DNA from: Aradus depressus
Lineage: Eukaryota > Arthropoda > Insecta > Hemiptera > Aradidae
Length of the DNA stretch: 64,000 nucleotides
Reading direction: 5' to 3'
Assembly: GCA_963662175.1 (NCBI GenBank)
Contig: OY759223.1
Location: forward strand, 10,828,249 to 10,892,248
Positions 11,401-26,026 of the stretch are shown here, one piece after another. The position numbers and the translations under genes are program-made. Position 1 is the stretch's first letter. Each line of letters begins with the position of its first letter. A model generated the notes under the pieces. The model was given only the letters and a program-made list of their open reading frames with translations, had not been told where the DNA came from and did not search any database.

Positions 11401-14400
11401 GTTAAAGCCCGGGCATGAGTCATAATAAAGAACACAGAGGAGCACAGCTACGACTGGCGCAACCCATGACGTAGAACTACGTTTAGTATATTTAGTTATT
11501 CAAATTTAAACAAAAGAAATCTTTCTTATTTTATTTATTTCATACAAATTTATGCTATATACAATTGGTAACTATCATAATCAATTTTTAATTAATTTCA
11601 ACAAAGTAGAATGAGCTGTATTATTGTTGTCAATTCTTTGATGGGCGGGAAAAAGAGTACAAGTCCATTTTTTGCCAAAACAGTATTATTACATATTCGA
11701 CAATGTGAAGTCAATCTCTAGAAGAGATGAGAAGAGGACAAGTCGGTAATGTCTCTCATGTAGTGTAGACCTCATTTTTTGGCAGTTAAAAAAAAATCTA
11801 TCCAGTGGTAAAAGACATTTTCTGTTCTGAAAAATTGACGTTTTTGACTTGTACTGTTATAGCCTCTCACCAAAGAATTGTTTTTGCTATTATTGATTTA
11901 TGATAAGAGAAATAAGAGATATATCTACATATCGATAAAATTAAAATAAATAATTGAATTTAATAAAATAAATACATAACTCATCCTTCTCTTTCATGCC
12001 TGTCGGTAAAACGTTTGGTATAACACGGATAGATGGCGGTTCGCAACTCTTCTACTAACTTTGACACACAATCATTCGGGATTTCGCCTATTTTTTTGTT
12101 TTTATGCTGCTCTATTTAAGGGATGAAAGATGAAGGGTTGAAACTTGTTTTATAATAAATCGTACTACACAAGCTTTTAGGTCATTATTCTACGATTATT
12201 ATTTTAGAAGATATAAGCTCTCCAAGTGTGACACATTTTCATGACGCACTTCAACCCCCCATACCGCCGGGAAAGATGTAGCTCGTACGTCAAAAACGTT
12301 AAAGTGTTTTGATTATATTCTTGCAGAAATGCATACTATGTGCTTATAAGTCGCGGCCGGCCCCGCTCTACCGGAGGGTAAATACAAAAAATTTAGAAAT
12401 ATACCTTCTTCCTCCTTCTGTAGTTTTCTCTTAACTTTTATTTTTAAAATTAATTTCTTGATGACATCCAATAGGACTTCAGTATCTGAAATTAACAAAT
12501 AACATTTTAAAATGTATGTAAAACAAAAAAAAACATCTACAAGTGAAAACTTGATCTAAAACAACCTGTAATAAATAACATCAAAATATCTTTAAAACTA
12601 TTTTATTTAAAAAAGACCCCTACGCTAGGTGAATAAAAAACTCTCATAATAGAGTCGGGCTCATGTCCAACAGATTGAAAGAGCGCTCTGGGTGTAGAAT
12701 TACTAACTACTTACTAACTCTAGCAATAGGTCATTAGAATAAAAGTAAACATATTTGAATCAAAATCCCATTAAACAAAATGATTATGAAAGGATAAGTT
12801 CGAATATTAATGTTTTAAAATAGAACTTGGCCCAGGCATTTCTAGATTAACAATAAATATATGAAATGACTTTACTTTCTCCAGCAGGATTAAATCAATC
12901 AATTTTTTGCTCTCGCTCCAAAACCAATCGATCATTTAGGCTAATAATCGATAGTTGACTTACAAGAGGGCTTCCGAATCCTCATACTAAATATTGTCTC
13001 GATACAATCATAACATCGGCAGTTATTGGGCTTTTTAAGTTGAGCCCCCCTTCCCATTGGCCGAAAACTCTGAAAATTAATTGGTGTCGTCCTTATGGGC
13101 TTCTGGATAAACATATACAATTTTGTGACAATACATTCCTTCTATAGGGAATTATCGTGTCCACAGAACTCAGACAGAGAATTTTTTTATCCATTTTTGG
13201 CAGGGGGTTCGGAAAACATGAAGTTCCGGTGAGAAATCAAAATTGTTTTTTTTTGATAATTTACATAACTTCCTCTATTTATATATCTAGTAAAGCAATA
13301 AAGGATACATTATGGTTTCCATATCTACTTTGTGAAGTTCCATTCTAGGAATAGATAATTAAAATACACAATTTCATTGTCAAACTTCACTCTCAACTAG
13401 TTTCGCCGTGTCAAGGCATTATCAAGAGTCACTTCTGACTCTTGATAATGTCTTAACACGGCGAAACTAGTTAAGTATTTGAGAATATATAGTGAAGTTT
13501 GACAAAGAAATTGGGTAGAAATAAAGGATACATTTATTTAACAATATGTTAATATATAACATAGATATATATTTTAAATGTAACTTACATATATCTTTCA
13601 AGTAGAATTCAGGTCCTTTATTCCTCTTTTTAACTTTCTTCTTGTCTTTGAGTTTTTTCTTCTTTTCTGAAAAAGGCAGTATTAAATAATAGTTGTACAT
13701 TCATATAAATAGATGAACTGACCTAAAGGGTATTCCTAATAGAAATGGAAAGGTGAGTAGTTCATGGTAAATGTTTATTTATTGATTCTCAACAAAAGCT
13801 CCTTTTGGCATTGATGTACCATAAAAAGGTACGATTGATTTTTGACTCATGCCCGGGCTTTAACTACGAGGTCAAATCGCCTACTAACAGAGCGCTCATT
13901 CGTCACTCTGGTGGAACATGAGCCCGACTCTACTATGGAAGTCCTAAATGTTGCCCACCAAGGTTTATTCACCTAGGAATGGGGTCTGTAACTAGAATCT
14001 GACAATCGCAAAGGCTTGGGACCATAGCTCAAAGTCCCATCCAAAGGACAGCATACTCAAGGTTTTTTCACCTCCCAGATTCAACCTAAGGGCCTCGGCC
14101 GGCATATCACTGAGCTACCGGCGCCCTCTTCAATCTCAGTATATTTTTCATTTTCTCTATTAATAGCTACCACAAATTTGGATGAAAATCAGTAGGTCTT
14201 ACTTGGGAAGGCCTCAATCCTTATAAAAATTTGTAGATACATTGATTATATTGGTAGTAATTAAGGTTTTTGAGTTGCTCCCCTCCCTCCTACCTTTGAC
14301 CGATTTAGCTGAAAATTGAAAGGTGGCGTCCTTCTTCTACGTTCATTTAAGATACCTATTGTCTGGATGATTAGTATTACTATGACTCATGCTCGGGGTT

Positions 14401-17400
14401 TAACTAACGAGGTCAGATCGCCTATTAATAGAGCGATCGTCTTTACCGAGTACCTGAGATCGTACAGTCTCGAGACCATCGTTAAACGTCCCATCCGAAG
14501 GACGACGTCCTCAGGACGTTTTCACATCTCAGATAAAAAAACCTAAGGGACTCGGCTAGGTTTCGAACCCCTCTTGAGATCAGAAGGCAAACACGCAACC
14601 TCATAGCTTCCGGCTCCCTCTATTGTCTGGATGACTGTATAGCGACACAGTGAAGGTGGTAAGGAGTGAATAGACACAACAACTGGGGTATTTCTTAGTA
14701 ACATTCACTACAGTTAGTAGTAACATTCACTACAGATAAAAACATTTACTACAGCTAATAAATAATAAATACCCTTTTTTTTTTCTGCGGCATCAGGCAA
14801 CTCTGAAAATTACACATTCCAATTAAAATTTCTTAATAGATATTTTTATGAAGAAAAATGATTGCTTTAAAAATAGTAAATTCAAAGAGGTGAAGGAGTG
14901 TAGCGGTGAGGGAGAGTCCGACTGTTATCTCACCCGTGTGGTGAAAAAGGTCCTTCCCTCACCCTCATTGTACAAGGAGACCATCCGAAGGACGGCATGC
15001 TCAAGGTTTTTTTTACCTTCCAGATAAAGAAACCTATAGGCCTCACCGGGTTTCGAACCCGCGATCTTGAGCTATGTATGCAAACAGGCTACCACTGAAC
15101 TACCGGCGCCCTGACAACTCCTCTAAATTGTCACCCCTACTTTAGTAAATTTATTTTAATAATAAATAATTCGTACCCACTTTCGCTGAAATGTCTGACA
15201 TTCCTAAAACAAAAAAAAAACATAATTTACAAATATTAGCTATTTACCAAAAATGACACTGTCCAACAACGATTTAGACGGATAGAGAATTAAGTGACCC
15301 CATTCATTAGATTTTCTTCTAAATTTTTTACTATTATATTTTCTTTATTTTATTGGATTATTGACAACTCAAATATTTGTAGTTAGTTATTATGACTCAT
15401 GCCCGGGCTTTAACTACGAGGTCATATCGCCTACTACCACAACGCTCTTTCGTCACTCTGGTGGACATGAGCCCGAGTCTACTGTGGAAGTCCTAAATTT
15501 TTATTCACCTAGGGCAGGGGTCTTTAACGAGTACCTGACATCGTACAAGCTCGGGACCATCGCTTAACGTCCCATCCGAAGGACGGCGTGCTTAAGTTTA
15601 TTTTACCTCCCAGATAAAATAAACTAAGGGCCTCAGCCGGGTTTCGAACCCACGCCCTTGAGATTTCACGAGACAAATATTTGTATATATACAAATATTT
15701 GTACATATATGTTATGTTAAGGTATGACCCCCCCCCCCCCCCCTCTTTCCCGACTCTTATTGGAAGTAAGTTAGTTAATAAATTTAAAAAATGAATTTTA
15801 CCTTTTGAATCCATCGAAAGCAGCATTTCTGAAAAATTCAAATTTGCCTTTGAGAATTTACTTAGCTGATAACTATTGTAAATGTAAAATTTCTAAAAAA
15901 ATTTATTTTAGAGAAATATTAAATCAACAACGCAGAAAATGTTGAATTTTATTTACATTACAATGCTAAACTATACTCTATAAAAACATTATAAATGTTT
16001 TGTTGAAATAAATAAATGTATATATATATATACATATACCTTATATAGGTATGATATTTGAAATAAATGAAAAATACCTGGTAATGCCGCCGTTGAATCA
16101 CCCAAATCTGAAACGAAAAACTAAATGTAATAACGTTTACCAGAACTTATGTCCACTTGCCTCCGACCGCTATGGCTGAAAATTTCTAGGGATTGTCTTC
16201 ATGAGATTTTGGATTCACATAAAAAAAATTTCCCGTCGATACATCGACAGTAATTACGTTTTTGAGTTGAGCCCGTCTTTGATCCCCCACTTCTCATCAG
16301 CCAATTTTGTGAAAAATTAATGTCTCGTACTACCGAGGTTTTCGAACATACATATGAAATTGTATGTCAACACATTCATTACATCAGCAATTATTAGTTT
16401 TTGTGTTAAGCGCCCCATTAATCCTTTGGCCGATTTGTCTAAAAATTAATCAGTGTCGTCCCAATAGGTTCTGAATACACATATAAAATTTCTTTCTACT
16501 TTCCATCGGTACAAGATAATAGTATATCTTCTTAGTGTAATTATCATTGTTCTGTAATACATATTTGAACACTCTAACTTACAAAAAATGATCGATTCCA
16601 AAGCGTAATGCGAAATTACCAATTTTTTACGAATTACGAATTCGCAGTACCCCACAGATCGTATTCTGGGGAGCATGCTCGGTGAAAATATGTTAGTAGT
16701 TTTTGTAACAACCGGGTGAGCTGATTTCTATAGCTAGTTAAAATGGTTTTATTTGAAGAAAAATTAGAATAAGTTACTTACTTAAAAAAACTTATTATAA
16801 TTTACGTACTTAATAAAAAAATAGTATAATTTACCCATTGACCCCTTGAAAATACTGATTAACCCAGAAATTTCATCAGTAGATTTAACTGGGGATCTGA
16901 ATGTGGAATGCATATGAGATTTTGACTGGTCAACATGTTCTGTAACAAATATATAAAAAATAAATTATTATAAAAAAACAAAGAGCATTACTAAAATAAT
17001 AAATAAAAATAAAAGTAAAAAATAATAATTTTACCTAGACCCGCTGTAAATGTGCTTATCAGTGGTGCTTCGCTCTTCTCCTTCGTTATAATTGAGTCTC
17101 TCACACTTTCACTCGTTTCTAATGTAGAATCTACAATACAACTATAATATTATTGTCAATAATATTAGAATTACTATCATATTTATTCATTTCTTTTTAC
17201 TTTTTAGTAGTATAGTGAATTTTATTTTTGTAGTATTTTGTTTCAAACCTTCCTTCTATTTTATAGTTAATCATATCTATCAGAGGGACGAAAGGACGCT
17301 ATGACCTAGTTAAAAACCGGGCACAATTACCAACTATAAATGAACATGAATTTTTTTTTTTTCTATAGTTAAATAAATTTAGTCAGCTATTTGAAAGAAT

Positions 17401-20400
17401 ATTAAAGAAGTGAAGTTGGAATGGTCCCGTCGTCCTAGAATTGGGCGTACAAATTAACGATCTGATTTTTCCCTCTCTCAGATTTCAAATTGTTTCAACG
17501 TTCCTCGACACACAACATTCTATTGTCAGTACTGACTGAAGATAATCATACTTTTTAATAGCATCATTATCTCGTATCATTATTATTTACTAATTACTAT
17601 TTTAAACATTATACCTTCTGAATAGGGTTTTATTTCTCTCACTTCGTCATATTGTTCATCGTCTGTAAAAATAAATAAATAAAGAACATTATTATAAATA
17701 ATTTAGGTAATATAAAAACTATAAACATTTTAGGAAAAACATGATCTATATTTATATAAATATATATATTTGTCTTAATCCATAATTGTAGTTATAAAAA
17801 TATGTATTCATGTCAAGTTTTATTACCCACGTTCTTGTCCTGTATGGTCGATATTGAAATGAAATGTAATTAAAATAAATTTTTTTCTGGGAACGAGTTC
17901 CCCTAAGAATAATACACAAAAAGTCAATACGAAAAAAACAATTAAATAAAGTATAAGTATGCCTTACAAGGTAGAAAAAAAAAAAAATAAATATATATAA
18001 CGACGTAGAATCAAAGTGGTCTAAGTGACATTTTTAAAACTTTGAAGAAACTGTGCATCAAGTTCTTAACTGATTTTAAAAATCTATAATTTATTGAAAC
18101 CGGAATTATTTTGTCTTTTGCTTTTATGGTGAAAGTTGCTGTTAGCAAACCATAAAATTGAATAAAAATCTTAATTTCAAGGTCACTATTGATATGTTCA
18201 AGTTACTTGTTCATTGTCACCAAAATGGAATAAGTGATTTGCCACTAGATCTCACCACTGGCTAGGATTTCACTTATACAACTTTTTTCCTTAACAGAAC
18301 TATCATTTTTGTACCCTATTATGCACTTAACGAAAACTTTCCAAAAAATGTCACTTGGACCATTTTGATTCTAACCCAGTCATATATATAGAAGAAAAAA
18401 TAAATATATATAGAAGAAAAAAATAAAATGAATTAGTACTACTAATGTATTTATTTGTTTCTTCTATACAGGGTGTAACAAGTCGAGAGGGCGATACTTA
18501 GGGATCTTATAGTAAACGTAATTCTGAACAAAAAAGTTTCCATAAACATAGGTCTGCAAATGCTTTGTTTAAAAGTTATAATCAAAAAACTGCAGGGCAA
18601 AGAAAGAAATACCTGCAATTGGTATAAGAGATTAGGATCTGAATAGGGTTCAAGGTTCAATACCATTCATGTTTATGAAAGTTGGGTTCTATTTCAATGT
18701 AACTAATCTGATTTTTGTGAACCAGTTTTGCATAAAATGCCGCGAATGTTCACGAATGCGGAATATGCAGATATTCTATTTGTGTACAGTTTTTGTAACG
18801 GGAACAGTGATGCACCTGTTAAGGAATACCGAAGACGTTTCCCTCTTCGACGGATCCCCCATGGAAGGGTTTTCCAGGCTACTTATCAACGAATAAGAGA
18901 AACTGGCCGTGTTGCAGAGCTGACCACCAGAATAATTAATCAAATGGATGGATGCCCAGCACATAATGGCAGAGTCATTCGTGATTGGATGGACAGAAAT
19001 TATCCAAGGAGATGGATCGGACGCTTTGGACCAGTAAGACTTTGAAGTGATTAGTATTGTATTAGCGTTTTTTGATTATAACTTTTAAACAAAGCATTTG
19101 CGGACCTATGTTTATAGGAACTTTTTTGTTCAGACTTATGTTTACTATAAGATCCCTAAGTATCGCCCTCTCGACTTGTTACACCCCCATGGATTATTAA
19201 ACTAGTACCTACTGCAATAGAGAAAAACAAGATATATTATTGACTTTTTCTGTATTTATTCTTAGGGGACCTCGGTCCAACAGAATAAAATTGTTTAGCA
19301 TTTCAATCGAGCCCCCCTTCTCTGGTCCCCCAATATGCATAAAAACAATATATACAATAACAATTTGAAAAAATTTCTTATAATAACACATTTCTTACTA
19401 ACTGAGATAAGTAGTTACCTGGGGAAATGAAATAAGTAGTCCATGGGTGATCTGAAAAATAAAAAAAATATTAAATCCATGGAGACAATGGTTACCTTAA
19501 CTCCCACTTTCATGCTAAATTTTGCTTCCCTTCGACTGATTTCGCGGAAAATTAATAGTTGCTATCCTTATGAAGCTTGTAATTTGAATATAACATTTTA
19601 TTTCGACACATTCATTACATCGGCAATTATTGATTTAAATTATATAATGTTATGTTTGATACGTAGTATGGGCATTGTGTGATTGTTAGCTTCTTAGCTG
19701 AAGTTAGTGCTCTTACAAAGGCGTATGTGGCTAACACCGTCTCAGGCGATGTATATACAAATCGTAAATATAAGCACAAGTTTCGTAAATATCAAAATGT
19801 ATTCAGAGGATCGAATTATTAATGTCTTATTAATCGGATGAGTACATAAGCTGATTTTTACAGAAATCCACTAAAAACTTACCAGGTTCTTCATCCCGTG
19901 TTGATTGTTTTACTTTATCTAAAAAATAATTTATTATTAATAAAAAATAAAAGAGCTATTGTTTTAAGTATAAATTATACAAAAATTCAAAAAATAGTAG
20001 GTGCATCACCAGTAATGTATTTAAATAAATAAAACAAGCTTATTTTTTGAAATGTTGTCTATTCCACTAAAGATATTTATAAAAATACAACTACCGGTTT
20101 CGGCTTCACACCATCGTCAGGTCTAGTTATGAACTAAGTTAGTTTGCAGAGTGCGACCCCTCCAATACCTCTCTGGTGAAAGGTGCCACTTCAATTAGGG
20201 AATCCCCCGGCTTAACCGTTAGTTACATCATGAAATATTTGACAAAACACTTAATTTTTTTTTAAACATACTTTTTTCTTTATATTTCTGAAATAATAAT
20301 ATTAGACAGAGAATAATAATTATTAAAATGTCACTTTTCTCGACCCGCGCCTTCCATTTCAACTACATTTTGGCATTTGTACAGTGCCTATACCCATTTT

Positions 20401-23400
20401 TTTTAGCGCATGGCTGCTTGTATATTTCTAAGAGCATATGAATCCATACTTAAATCACATTTAAGTATAGCCGACTTACCTTTACTTAAGACCAGAGAAT
20501 CTTTTGGGGCTATTCTCCAATTACCAACAGTTCTCTCCAAATCGTCTTCATTCTCTCTGTACATATTTTTTCTTCCTGATGCTCTCGTATCTATAACAAA
20601 CTTCTTAAAGTTTAATAATAATAATATTTACTTCCGTTAAACCATAACATGGTAGTAAGATAAGTTACAAAATTAAATACACAAACAGTTCTTTAATATT
20701 AGAGTTGGACACAATAACAGTCCGACAATAACAATAATGAGGGAATAATAACAATAATCGTAAAGAAAAAAAATGAAACAATAAAAAAATTCGTTGGTGA
20801 ATCATCGGCCATTCCCCAGAACGAATTAATCAATTATTTTTTCGCTCCCCCTACCAAAACCAGTCGATCGTTTGCGCTAATATTCAATAGTTGACTTACA
20901 TAGGGATTCATAAATCCTCATACTAATATCATAAATTCATTGCATTGGCAGTTATTCGGGTTTTTGAGTAGACAAAATGATTCCTCTCTTTCGTTTCTGC
21001 CGATTCAGCTGAAAATAAATAAGTGTCGTCCTTATGGGGTTTTGAATTCACGTATGAAAGTTTTTGTTGATACATCCGGCAGTTACTAAAGTTTTTGTGT
21101 TAATCCTCCCCTGTCCCCTAATCCCCCCTGCCTTCAGTCGATTTGGCTGAAATTCAATAGGTGTCGTCGTTAGGGGGTTCTGAATTTACATATAAAATGT
21201 CGTGTTGATACAATAGGGAGTTATCGTGTTCACAGACACACATTTTTTTTCTTTTCATATTTTGAATCTGGAGTTCGGAATCCTGTTAAATTTCAGCAAA
21301 ATCGGCAGAAGGGGTGTGGAGATTCAGGGATGAGGGCTCAACTCAAAAACTCTAATAACTAACGATGTAATGGATTTATCAACACATTTAGTATGCGGAT
21401 TTAGAAGATCCTAAATAAGTTTATTATAGCAAAAGGTCGACTAGTTTTGAACGGGAGCGACAATTTAATTGATTAATTGTTCTTGGAAAGTGCATTATTT
21501 TTGTATCATAAGACGAGAGAACACACCGAGAGCCGGGCATTCAGTAATCTTCTGGCACATTTTGGAGGACCCTGTACTAAACATGAGCTCAGACAAAATG
21601 ATACCAGTTTTCAACTTTAATAAGAAAATTAAAGTATCAATACCAGACAGAAGTAACTACTGTCTGGAACTTGAGACCCAAGATCGGGATAAGCTGGTCT
21701 GGTCCACAGACGGCTCAAAAACCGAGAGAGGAGTTGGAGCTGGAATACATGGGAGGACAGTCAAGGGAGATACTAGTATATCCCTAGGTGTGTATCCTAC
21801 TGTGTTCCAAGCTGAAGTATATGCCATCCTCGGGTGTGCCTGGCTCATTAAGAGGCGGAACATCAGGGGAGGGCGAATCTTGATATTGTCTGACAGCCAA
21901 GCAGCGCTGCAAGCGTTGCGAGCTGTCATCATAGATTCCAAAATCGTACTAGAATGCCTTCAAGCACTGGAGTCCCTGACGGACCAGAATAGAGTGGAAT
22001 TGAGATGGGTGCCAGGCCACCGGGGGTTTGAGGGCAACGAAAGGGCTGATCAACTGGCCCGGTCAGGAGCTGACAGAAAACCTATAGGACCGGAACCTTT
22101 CTGCGGGATCTCTAAGAGCACCGCAAGGGCGGCAATAAATGGTTGGCTGACCAGGAATCAGATCCAGTTCTGGAGAGGGGTCCCAAAGCAAAGACATTCA
22201 AAACTCTTTATAGCGGAACCCTCAGAGAAAAGGAGCCGAGAGCTCCTGAATATGAGCAGAATGGATCTAAGAGCTATGACAGGGCTGATTACAGGACACT
22301 GTCATATGAACAAACACCTATACAATATGGGCATCGCAAGAAGCCCTCTGTGTAGGAAATGTGGCAAGGAAAATGAGACTCCGGTTCATATTCTAAGCCG
22401 GTGCGGGGGCACTAGAAAGCAGACGCTTCCACTGCTTCGGATCTACCATAACAGAACCGAAGCAGGTAATGGAAGGAACCTGCAGAAAAATCCTGGACTA
22501 TATCAAAGATACAGGGCTGCTGTAGGGACCAACACACACAGGGCACACAATAGGCCTACTCTGGCCGAGGTGACACAAATCAGCCCTCGGAAAATAAAAT
22601 AAAAAATAAAAATCATAAGACGAACATTTCATACATTACATCTCTTGACCTAAGCGCATTTTTTTAAACGAAAAAAACATCAGTTTCATTGGTAGAAGTT
22701 TTCTTACCTAATTCCACTGTAACGAGAGACTTTGGCAGCTTTACTCCAGCTACATTTGTCGACTTCCTCGAATGACGGAGAGGGTCTAAAATAAATAATA
22801 AGAAAACTATTATTATAAATAAAATAAATATAAATAAATAAAACAATAAATAAATAAATAAAAACCGCACATCCGATAGGAACTGTATAATGTTTGGTTT
22901 CGTCTTCACTATCATACTCTTCATCACTTTTTGACCTCTTTCTTATCAAACTGGTGAACTTAGGAACATGACGAACAGGGGCTATAGAAAAAAAAAAATT
23001 ATAAACACTAAAATTATATTATTTTGTTAAATAAATGTTAGTTTAAGAATATTTATTTTATTTTATTTATTTATATAATTATGTTTATTTAATGTTAATA
23101 TTATAATAAAAAAAATTCTTAAAGTAGTTAAATTACTTAATTCTTAAACTAACATTTATTTTATTTTATTTATTTATATAATTATGTTTGTTTAATGTTA
23201 ATATTATAATAAAAAAAATTCTTAAAGTAGTTAAATTACTTAATTCTTAAACTAACATTTATTTTATTTTATTTATTTAAATAATTATGTTTATTTAATG
23301 TTAATATTATAATAAAAAAAATTCTTAAAGTAGTTAAATTACTTAATTCTTAAACTAACATTTATTTTATTTTATTTATTTATATAATTATGTTTGTTTA

Positions 23401-25972
23401 ATTTTAATATTATATTTTCTACTTGTTTCAAAGGAACTATTTTTTTTAGTGTATTCATAATTAATATACACATATTTTTGAACTTATTTAAATAATTCTT
23501 AATATTTTTAGACATAATAATAATAGTATTAATTTATTAAGTTATTTATATTTTGTAGAAAGTAAGGTATAATTATAATGTAATTTTGTTTTAATAAAGA
23601 TGGCCGGCCAAGCTGGTAGGCTATCTTGACTGTTGTTCTGATGTGTTTTTGATTTTATTAAAAATAAACTGAAATGTGAAATTTACAATATTGTTTTCTT
23701 TTATTTTATTCATAAATTAGATTGGCTCCCTAAAAAATCAAACAATTATTATAATTGTAACGAATATGGATACATTGTGGAAACTTGTAATAAATAAAAT
23801 CTAACTTATTATTCCGTCTATTCCATACATACACTACTGATTTCGGTATTATACCATTCATTACACGGTATGGTTTTATAACGTCAGTCGTAGGTAAGAA
23901 ATTTAGTTCGGTTTGTTTCATACTTTGAAATCTTAAAAAGATTATACCAAAGGAAACATTAACTACACTATATTATGTATATTTTTAGTCAATAATTAAT
24001 TAGGGTTAAATACGTTGGGAAGCTACTAGCTCTAGTAAAAATATTTGACGTCAAATGAAAGCACTAAGAATAATAAATAATATTAATAAAAAAACAAGCT
24101 GCAGAGAAATATTTAAATAATATAAAATCTTGCCGTTATTATGCATTATTTGAAGCATTAATTGAGGAGTTTGGAGCCAGAGCGGACCAACTGGTTGAAA
24201 CTGAACAGGTAGAAAATGGCAATTGAAAATTAAGTACATTTTGTTCATCTCCATAAATGGGCCCCAAATATTTATTTATATTTGAAATTTTAGAATAGTA
24301 TTGGATGAGTGATCCCTTTTTGTGTTCTATAAAGTTAGGTAATTGTCACTTTGAAAATATATGCACAAAATATTTGTGGACTAAACTTAAAGTGCTGCTA
24401 TCTATCACTGAAGTGAAGAAACTAAGTGATCCACACTGGTTTTGAAAAAGGGAACCTATGCCAACATCAGGATGGTAATAACTCATTTTCCGAAAAATTG
24501 TGGGTTGGTCCGCTCTGGCTCCAAACTCCTCAATTGTCATTAGAAATAATATAAATATATTCCCTCTCAAAAATATTAGACTGAAAAAAGGTCGTATATT
24601 CTTCTATTTTCATTAACTGAAGTGCATCTGCATGTGCAATATCAAATGGGTTCTCTATATTGCTTTTAAACTTATCTCTACGGCGCTCGTAAACATCATG
24701 GGTTTTTTTTGGCATCTTTTTGCAGGTTGATACGCTTCTAAAAGTTTTTTTACTCAATTAGGTAAAGATTTCGTAGGTATTCTTGCCTTTTCTCAAAATA
24801 TAACATATTCACGAATGGCGAATTTGCGCTTTTTCGATAATTAACTTCGCGAATATTATAAAACAGCACTGCGAGAACTTGGCAGTCATGATTGCGATAC
24901 CGGGAAGAAAGAAGAATTTCAATTAACTAAACATTGTTCCTCTCTTTAGTGAGTAGCTCAGTGGTATGCGTGCTTGCTTACTGAGCTCAAGATCGCGATT
25001 CAAAACCCGGCCGAGGCCCTTAGGTTCTTTTATCTAGGAGGTGAAAAAATCTTGTGAACGACGTTCTTCGGATAGGACGTTAAGCGATGGTCCTGAGCCT
25101 TTACGATGTCAGAGTAGACGACATTTGGGACGCTCATAGTAGAGTCGGGCTTATGCCAGAGCGACAAAATAGCTCTCTGGTAGTAGGCGATATGACGTCA
25201 AAGTTGAAAGCCAAGGCATGAGTCACAATAACTAACCATATTTCAGTATATGAGTTATCTTTGTCTGAATAATGGAAGGTAACGTTTCAATAAATACTTA
25301 CAGAATTCATAAATTTTTTCAATATCTTCATTTAACATCAGAGGAGGTCCAACTGAAAACAGAGACACATTTAAAATTTAAATATTTGTATATTACTTTC
25401 ATAATAATTAGCGATTTCTGTTGGTCAGTAGCACAGAAGTAGCTTGCTTACCTGATGTGCTCAAGATCACTGGTAGAACCCAAAATTCGTTCCCCCTCCA
25501 AAACCAGTCTACCGTTTGGGCTAATAGTTGACATACGTAGGGGCTTATGCATTATAATACAAATTTTGAGTACATACATTCATTACATCGGCAGTTATTA
25601 TGGTTTCTGAGTCGCTCCCTCCTCTGATCCCCCCTTCCCTTTGGCCGAATTGACTGAAAAATAATAGGTGTCGTTGTTGAAAGGTTCTGGATTCACATAC
25701 AAAATTTCATGTCGATACATTCATTCCATCGGGAGTTATCGTGATTATAGACATATAACGATTTTTTTTCTTCATATTTGGAATCTAGAGGTCGAAAAAT
25801 GTTAAATTCCGTTGCAAACTCCGCATCGAATGTTTGATCGATCACGTAACTTCCCCTAAATTGCGGATACGTTGGGAGGTAAAATATATTGAAATGATGG
25901 CTATGGAATAGACGTTGCATGTTTTACCTAGATTGACCTCGATACGTATGAAACATTGAATTATATTGTAAA

Positions 25973-26026
<54 letters not shown>

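Noticed and set aside
17830..17842. Possible extra 9-nt microexon between exons 24 and 25
   Set aside because: ATACAG|GACAAGAAC|GTGGGT would be phase 1-1, but such a short match is expected by chance in AT-rich intron; needs cDNA.
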